Positions 6,906 through 10,763 of a DNA stretch of 10,763 bases are shown here, piece after piece (within the stretch, counting starts at the first letter, position 1; each line of letters starts with the position of its first letter). The translations under genes were made by a program, and so were the position numbers. The stretch is from the NCBI GenBank assembly GCA_021737245.1, contig JAIPEI010000083.1:1-10763 (forward strand), read 5' to 3'. The notes below the pieces were generated by a model. That model saw only the letters and a program-made list of their open reading frames with translations, did not search any database and had not been told where the DNA came from. Origin of the DNA: Deltaproteobacteria bacterium (GTDB lineage: Bacteria > Desulfobacterota > DSM-4660 > Desulfatiglandales > HGW-15).

Positions 6906-7289
6906 TCAGCCGGTGAGGTTGGTGACCACCCCCCAGAGGGTCTCCGTGTCGACCGGTTTGGGGATGTACTCATCCGCCTCCGTGCTCATGCCGTCGGCGT
7001 GGGTGTAGGTTGTGCTGGGCACCGCCTCTCCCACGGCCGTCAGCAGGACCACGGGGATGTCCCGGGTCTCCTCGTTGGCTTTCATCTCGGCGCAGAGGAC
7101 GTAGCCGTCCTTTCGCGGCATCATGATGTCGAGGATCACCAGGTCCGGCCGCCGCTCCTTAAGGGCCTCCTCTCCTTCGGTGCCGTCATAGGCCCGTCCC
7201 ACCTCGCAGCCCTTGCTTTCCAGCATCATGGCCAAAGTTTCCACCAGATCGGGATCGTCGTCAACCACCAGGATATATTTCCGACTCAT
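6906..7289 (-). CDS. Single-domain response regulator (CheY-like receiver)
   Basis: The 127-aa protein is only a receiver domain. It has the acidic pocket D10-D12 (VVDDDPD), phospho-acceptor D54 in LVILDIMMPRKDG, the switch residue T84 (VVLLTAV) and K111 (YIPKPVD). The segment 86-106 is slightly longer than in CheY, carrying a VPSTTYTHADGMSTEA insertion before the Lys motif. It has no DNA-binding or enzyme output domain, so it must act by protein contact or phosphotransfer. A strong AAGGAGG lies 6 nt before ATG 7289. It sits 64 bp after metF and 23 bp before the ACT protein, in one direction, which implies a link to one-carbon or electron-flow control. No histidine kinase is in the window. 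Confidence 0.9.
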   Translation of the reverse strand: MSRKYILVVDDDPDLVETLAMMLESKGCEVGRAYDGTEGEEALKERRPDLVILDIMMPRKDGYVLCAEMKANEETRDIPVVLLTAVGEAVPSTTYTHADGMSTEADEYIPKPVDTETLWGVVTNLTG

Positions 7290-7353
7290 GGATTTCCTCC
7301 TTTTCGCTTCTCAAAAAGTTGCCCGGCGTGCCCTCCAACGTCCCCGGCGAGCC

Positions 7354-8289
7354 CTAATCGAGCTCGGGGCGGGGGTGAAGCCCGCTTCGTTCCACGATCT
7401 CCGGGACCTTCTGCTCCCACTCGATCGCCATCACATGGAAACCGCGCACACCCTCCACCTCCTTCAACCGCTGAATGGTCTCGACGCAGATGTCGATTCC
7501 TTCCTGGGCCTGCTTCTCCTTGGCGACCCCGCTCATGCGCTTGACCACCTCATCGGGCACGTCCATGCCCGGGACGCGATTTTTCATGTACTTGGCCATG
7601 CCGGCCGACTTGAGCGGCGTGACCCCGGCCAGTATGGCGACCTTCTCGTGGAGCCCCCGATCGCGCGCCTGGGCCATCCACTGCTCGAACTTTTCCAGGT
7701 TGTAGATGCACTGGGTCTGGATGAACTCCGCCCCGGCCGCCACCTTCTTGGCCAGCCTGGGCACGCGGATCTCGAAGGGGTCTGCAAAGGGGTTGGCCGC
7801 GGCGCCCACGAACATGCGGGGAGGGCGGTGGATCTCGTCTCCGCCGAGAAACCTGCCCTCGTCCCGCATGCGGCGGACGGTCTGGATCAGCTGCATGGAG
7901 TCGATGTCAAAGACGTTTTGCCCCTGGGCATTGTCGCCGAACGCCTGGTGGTCCCCGCTCAGGCAGAGGATGTTGCAGATGTCGAAGGAGGCGGCTCCGA
8001 GGATGTCGCTCTGGAGGGCGATCCGGTTCCGGTCGCGGACCACCATCTGGAGAACGGGCTCGATCCCCATGGACTTGAGGTGGATGCACGAGGCCAGGCT
8101 GCAGAGCCGCGTCACCGAGGTCTGGTTGTCCGTGATGTTGACGGCGTCCACGTGATCGCGAATCATCTCGGCCTTGTTCCGAATCTCCCCGGCGTCGCTT
8201 CCCCGGGGCGGTCCGCACTCGGATGTCACGGCCTGGTGGCCGGAGGCGAGTACCTTCTCCAGCTTGCTCGGTGTCTTCACATCGCTCAT
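7354..8289 (-). CDS. metF: Methylenetetrahydrofolate reductase, MetF (copy 2)
   Basis: This 311-aa MetF is the catalytic flavoprotein of methylene-THF reduction. The start ATG 8289 overlaps the metV stop as ATGA, indicating translational coupling. The open frame upstream to 8562 is a metV shadow. Glu24 in TSECGPPRG is the expected general acid. ITDNQTS, VRDRNR, LCLSGDHQAFGD and AEFIQTQCIYN match the conserved blocks of copy 1, as does the C-terminal GFHVMAIEWEQKVPEI. It is about 16 residues longer than copy 1, partly from the region around FLGGDEIHRPPR and a short C-terminal extension. Standing behind hdrA, mvhD and metV, it fits the MetFV-Hdr-MvhD type complex known from Moorella rather than a stand-alone NADH-dependent MetF. 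Confidence 0.93.
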   Translation of the reverse strand: MSDVKTPSKLEKVLASGHQAVTSECGPPRGSDAGEIRNKAEMIRDHVDAVNITDNQTSVTRLCSLASCIHLKSMGIEPVLQMVVRDRNRIALQSDILGAASFDICNILCLSGDHQAFGDNAQGQNVFDIDSMQLIQTVRRMRDEGRFLGGDEIHRPPRMFVGAAANPFADPFEIRVPRLAKKVAAGAEFIQTQCIYNLEKFEQWMAQARDRGLHEKVAILAGVTPLKSAGMAKYMKNRVPGMDVPDEVVKRMSGVAKEKQAQEGIDICVETIQRLKEVEGVRGFHVMAIEWEQKVPEIVERSGLHPRPELD

Positions 8290-8954
8290 TGCCTTACGTC
8301 CTCCCGTTCCACGCGTCTGGGTCCCCCCGCCCGTTCCGTCGACCAGTCCTTGATCGGCGCGAGCTCCTCGTAGTCGTCCAGCCGGCCGAGCTCGGTCAGC
8401 CGGTCGATGATCAGCTGCCAGGCGCACTCCAGATCCTTGGATAGCTCGCACTTGCCCCTGGTGGAACCGCCGCAGGGGCCGTTGAACAGCCGCTTCGCGC
8501 AACGGGACACCGGGCAGATGCCGCCGGTCCGCGCCAGCACGCACTGCCCGCATCCCTGGCATCGTTCGCTCCAGAGGCCCCGTTCCTCGGTGACGCCCAT
8601 GAAGCAGGTGTCCACGCCCGGGAGCACCGGGGTCTGGAAGTAGGTCTCCGCCATGAACTGGACCCCCACGCCGCAGGCCAGGGAAAGGACCGCGCCGTAC
8701 TGGTCGATGCGGTTTCGAATCTCCTCGAGGTACTCACGATCGCACTGCCGCTCCAGGGTGACCTCGTCGATCTGGACGTTCCTCCCCTGGTTCATGAAAT
8801 GCATGCGAAGCGCGGACGCGAGCACGCCGACCTCCTTGCGGCCGCCCGCCTCGCACACCGTGACGCACTCGTTGCACCCGACGAGGAGAATGCGGTCGAA
8901 CCCGCTCACCGATTCGATGACCTCTTCCACGGGCTTGGGTTTCGCTACGATCAT
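8286..8954 (-). CDS. metV: MetV, methylenetetrahydrofolate reductase partner subunit (complete copy)
   Basis: The 222-aa cysteine-rich protein pairs with MetF. The N-terminal domain carries GCNECVTVCEAGG (residues ~27-39), and the C-terminal domain has CQGCGQC, GGICPVSRC, FNGPCGG, KCEL and ECAW, so it should bind iron-sulfur and/or metal centres. In acetogens MetV is needed for MetF to receive electrons from ferredoxin- or Hdr-type partners. GGAGG lies 9 nt before ATG 8954, 67 bp after the mvhD stop, and its stop overlaps metF by 4 bp. Compared with the copy at the left edge, the Cys pattern is kept, but the C-terminal tail after GRLDD is different and longer in charged residues. Confidence 0.91.
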   Translation of the reverse strand: MIVAKPKPVEEVIESVSGFDRILLVGCNECVTVCEAGGRKEVGVLASALRMHFMNQGRNVQIDEVTLERQCDREYLEEIRNRIDQYGAVLSLACGVGVQFMAETYFQTPVLPGVDTCFMGVTEERGLWSERCQGCGQCVLARTGGICPVSRCAKRLFNGPCGGSTRGKCELSKDLECAWQLIIDRLTELGRLDDYEELAPIKDWSTERAGGPRRVEREDVRQ

Positions 8955-9021
8955 ATCCTTCGCCTCCCTGTAGGATGGTTCTTGACTCGATCCCCTTTCG
9001 CCATGCCGCGGCCCGGACTCA

Positions 9022-9471
9022 TCAGGCCGCTCCGGCCCCGGCCGCCTTGTGCTTTTTCGACGTGGCCTTGATCGGGTTCGGGCCGAGCTTCTTGATCCGC
9101 TCGGTCATCTCCCGGGCGTAGGCCACGAACCGGGGGGCCTCGCTGGAGGAGAGGTTGTACATGGCCACGCGCTCCCCGCCGATCCCGATCCGTTCCAGGA
9201 GGTCCCTGGCCTTGTCCACCCGCTTTCGGGCCCGGAGGTTTCCGCTCTCGTACCGGCACTCCCCCTCCATGCACCCCAGCACGTAGACCCCGTCCGCGCC
9301 CTTTTCGAACGCCCTCATGATGTGGATCAAGTCCACCTTGCCCGTGCAGGGCACGCTCACGATCCTCACGCTCCCCGGGTACTGAAGCCTCATCGAACCT
9401 GCCAGGTCCGCGGCCGTGTATCCTCAGGCCTGGCAGCAGAAGGCGATGATGATCGGTTCGAAGCCTTCCAT
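9022..9471 (-). CDS. mvhD: MvhD/FrhD-family iron-sulfur subunit, probable selenoprotein (in-frame TGA at codon 16)
   Basis: MvhD carries a [2Fe-2S] cluster and hands electrons to HdrA. The gene starts at ATG 9471, overlapping the hdrA stop as TAATG, with AGGAG 7 nt upstream. Codon 16 (9426-9424) is TGA. Reading it as selenocysteine gives one 149-aa protein starting MEGFEPIIIAFCCQAUGYTA, which matches the family start (hydrophobic strand, CxxC-like motif, then AADLAG). Other conserved cysteines are C42 (VPCTGKVD), C67 and C72 (GCMEGEC). A start at internal ATG 9393 would remove the whole cluster motif and leave a 78-bp gap after hdrA, so it is unlikely to be real. VhuD, the Methanococcus homologue, is a known selenoprotein. 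The remaining doubt is whether TGA is a true Sec codon or a mutation or base error of TGC/TGT. Confidence 0.88.
9386..9426 (-). promoter_or_regulatory. Candidate bacterial SECIS element, with UGA
   Basis: Directly after the UGA (9426-9424) the mRNA can fold into a 7-bp stem (9410-9404 with 9400-9394, one G-U pair) capped by GGC, about 20 nt from the UGA. A second 4-bp helix (9415-9412 with 9389-9386) lies below an internal loop. G in the first loop positions and the 16-37 nt spacing agree with known bacterial SECIS rules. It was folded by eye only. Confidence 0.6.
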
Positions 9472-10763
9472 TAGAGCACTCCTTCCAGCAGGGCTTCCAC
9501 CTTGCTCATAACGAGTTCATCCTCGTACCAGGTGAGCTGAATGACCTTGGCGGGGCACTCCGCGGCGCAGATCCCGCATCCGCGGCAGAGGGCCGGATCG
9601 ATCTCGCTCACGCCGTCCTCGTTGATCCTCGGAACCCCCCAGGGGCAGGAGCGGACGCAGACGAGGCACGCCGCGCAGTGCTCCTGGTCCACCTTGGAGG
9701 TGACCACGGACAGGGTCAGGTTGGGCTGGCTCAGGAAGGCCCCCGCGCGCGCCGAGGCGGCCATGGCCTGGCCCAGGGCCTCTGAGACGAGCTTGGGGCT
9801 GTGGGCGGTTCCGCAGACGAACACGCCCTCGGTGGCCATGTCAACGGGCCTGAGCTTGACGTGCGCCTCCATGAAGTAGTTGTCCGCGTTCCGGGCGAGC
9901 TTCAGGATGGAGGAGAGCTCCTCCGTATCCGCTGCGCGCATGCCTGCGCTCAAAACCAAGGCGTCCGGCTCGAGCGCGATCTCCCGGTCGAGAATGTGGT
10001 CCCGGAAGACCACCCGCAGGCCGCCGTTCTCCGTCTCCACCCGCGGCGGGCGGTCCGGCTCGAACTGGAAGAACAGGACGCCCCTGCGCCGGGCCTCGGT
10101 GTAGTACTGCTCCAGCATCCCGTAGGTCCGCATGTCGCGGTAGAGAATGGCGACCCGGGCGTCCGGGTTCAGATCCTTGATGTGGAGGGCGTTCTTCACG
10201 GCGCTCTGGCAGCAGATCCTCGAGCAGTTGGGGTTCTCCTCGTTCCGGGATCCCACGCACTGGATCATGACCACGTTCTCGAGGTCATCCGCTCCGTGGA
10301 TCTCCAGCCGCCGGCCCAGCTCGATCTGGGTCACGACCCGGTCGTCCTCGCCGTAGCCGTACTCCTCGGGGCGGTACTCGTCCGCACCGGTGGCCAGGAT
10401 CACCGCACCGTGATCGATCTTCCGCTCGTACATTCCCGGGCCCACCAGGACCTCCGTGGTGAAGTTGCCCTTGAACCCGCTGAACCCCACCACCAGGGCC
10501 TCGGTGAGCACCTGGATCCGGTCGTTGCGGTTCACCCGCTCCACCAGCTCCTTGACCAGGGTCTGGATCTCCGCCCCCTCGATGGTGGTGGTGAGCGAGA
10601 GGGCCAGGCCGCCCAGCTGGGCCTCCTTCTCCACGATCACCGTCTCGAACCCCTGATCGGCCAGGCCCAGGGCCGCGGTCATGCCGGCCACGCCGCCGCC
10701 GATGACCAGGCCGCGCCGGTTGATGGGGACCTGCTTCTCCTTCAGCGGCCGGAGCAGGCTCGC
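9471..10763 (-). CDS. hdrA: HdrA, heterodisulfide reductase A-type flavin/iron-sulfur subunit (5' end beyond window)
   Basis: The 430 visible codons form the C-terminal part of HdrA, the FAD subunit that in electron-bifurcating complexes splits electron pairs between a high- and a low-potential acceptor. The frame is open to the right edge. GGGVAGM near 10700-10680 is the dinucleotide-binding Gly motif of the FAD domain, followed by EKEAQLGG. IQCVGSR...NCSRICCQSAVKNAL is the HdrA cysteine signature. The C terminus has two [4Fe-4S] ferredoxin motifs, CAACLVCVRSCP and CRGCGICAAECP. The stop TAA overlaps mvhD by one base. Any N-terminal iron-sulfur part lies outside the window. No hdrB or hdrC is visible here; they could be upstream of hdrA. 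Family is certain; the partner is inferred from MetVF next to it. Confidence 0.93.
   Translation of the reverse strand, partial: ASLLRPLKEKQVPINRRGLVIGGGVAGMTAALGLADQGFETVIVEKEAQLGGLALSLTTTIEGAEIQTLVKELVERVNRNDRIQVLTEALVVGFSGFKGNFTTEVLVGPGMYERKIDHGAVILATGADEYRPEEYGYGEDDRVVTQIELGRRLEIHGADDLENVVMIQCVGSRNEENPNCSRICCQSAVKNALHIKDLNPDARVAILYRDMRTYGMLEQYYTEARRRGVLFFQFEPDRPPRVETENGGLRVVFRDHILDREIALEPDALVLSAGMRAADTEELSSILKLARNADNYFMEAHVKLRPVDMATEGVFVCGTAHSPKLVSEALGQAMAASARAGAFLSQPNLTLSVVTSKVDQEHCAACLVCVRSCPWGVPRINEDGVSEIDPALCRGCGICAAECPAKVIQLTWYEDELVMSKVEALLEGVL
9479..9486 (-). promoter_or_regulatory. Shine-Dalgarno of mvhD inside hdrA
   Basis: On the - strand GGAAGGAG ends 7 nt before the ATG at 9471 and lies inside the last codons of hdrA. 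It supports the upstream start for mvhD and hence translation through the TGA. Confidence 0.7.

Noticed and set aside
9393..9471. mvhD as a pseudogene with a nonsense codon, or starting at ATG 9393
   Set aside because: The frame is intact on both sides of the TGA, the upstream start is tightly coupled to hdrA, and the TGA replaces a family cysteine with a SECIS-like hairpin after it; recoding explains this better.
1..10763. CRISPR array, IS element, rRNA or complete tRNA gene
   Set aside because: No spaced direct repeats, transposase frames, or RNA gene signatures were seen on reading both strands.

Overview
The window looks like chromosomal DNA of a GC-rich, anaerobic bacterium of the Desulfobacterota type (sulfate reducers and syntrophs formerly called deltaproteobacteria). 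The signs are genes for the methyl branch of the Wood-Ljungdahl pathway, HdrA/MvhD electron-transfer subunits, c-type multiheme cytochromes and a probable selenoprotein. The lineage is inferred from gene content only.

Layout, left to right. (1) On the + strand, positions 1-1491 hold the 3' part of a metV gene and a complete metF, closed by a perfect 16-bp hairpin that can terminate transcription from both sides. (2) On the - strand, 4364 down to 1562 is a three-gene respiratory module: an octaheme c-type lipoprotein, a triheme membrane-anchored cytochrome c, and a multi-helix cytochrome b. A 307-bp leader upstream carries a good sigma-70-like promoter. (3) 5721-4672 (-) encodes an AI-2E-family membrane protein, preceded by a REP-like inverted repeat. 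(4) From the right edge down to 5887 (-) lies a second operon: hdrA (5' truncated by the window), mvhD, metV, metF, a single-domain response regulator and a kinase-less protein made of four ACT-like units.

How the genes fit together. MetF and MetV form methylenetetrahydrofolate reductase. HdrA and MvhD are the flavin and iron-sulfur subunits that in acetogens such as Moorella form a larger complex with MetFV, possibly coupling the exergonic methylene-THF reduction (or its reverse) to other low-potential carriers. Here hdrA-mvhD overlap as TAATG and metV-metF as ATGA, which argues for coordinated synthesis. The cytochrome module between the two metVF copies could link the quinone pool to periplasmic cytochromes, but the sequence does not show a direct link to the folate enzymes.

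The most notable point is that mvhD has an in-frame TGA at codon 16, in a CCxxU-type motif where homologues usually have cysteine. It is followed at the expected distance by a stem-loop with G residues in its apex. MvhD is therefore probably a selenoprotein, and a standard gene caller would trim it to an internal start at 9393.
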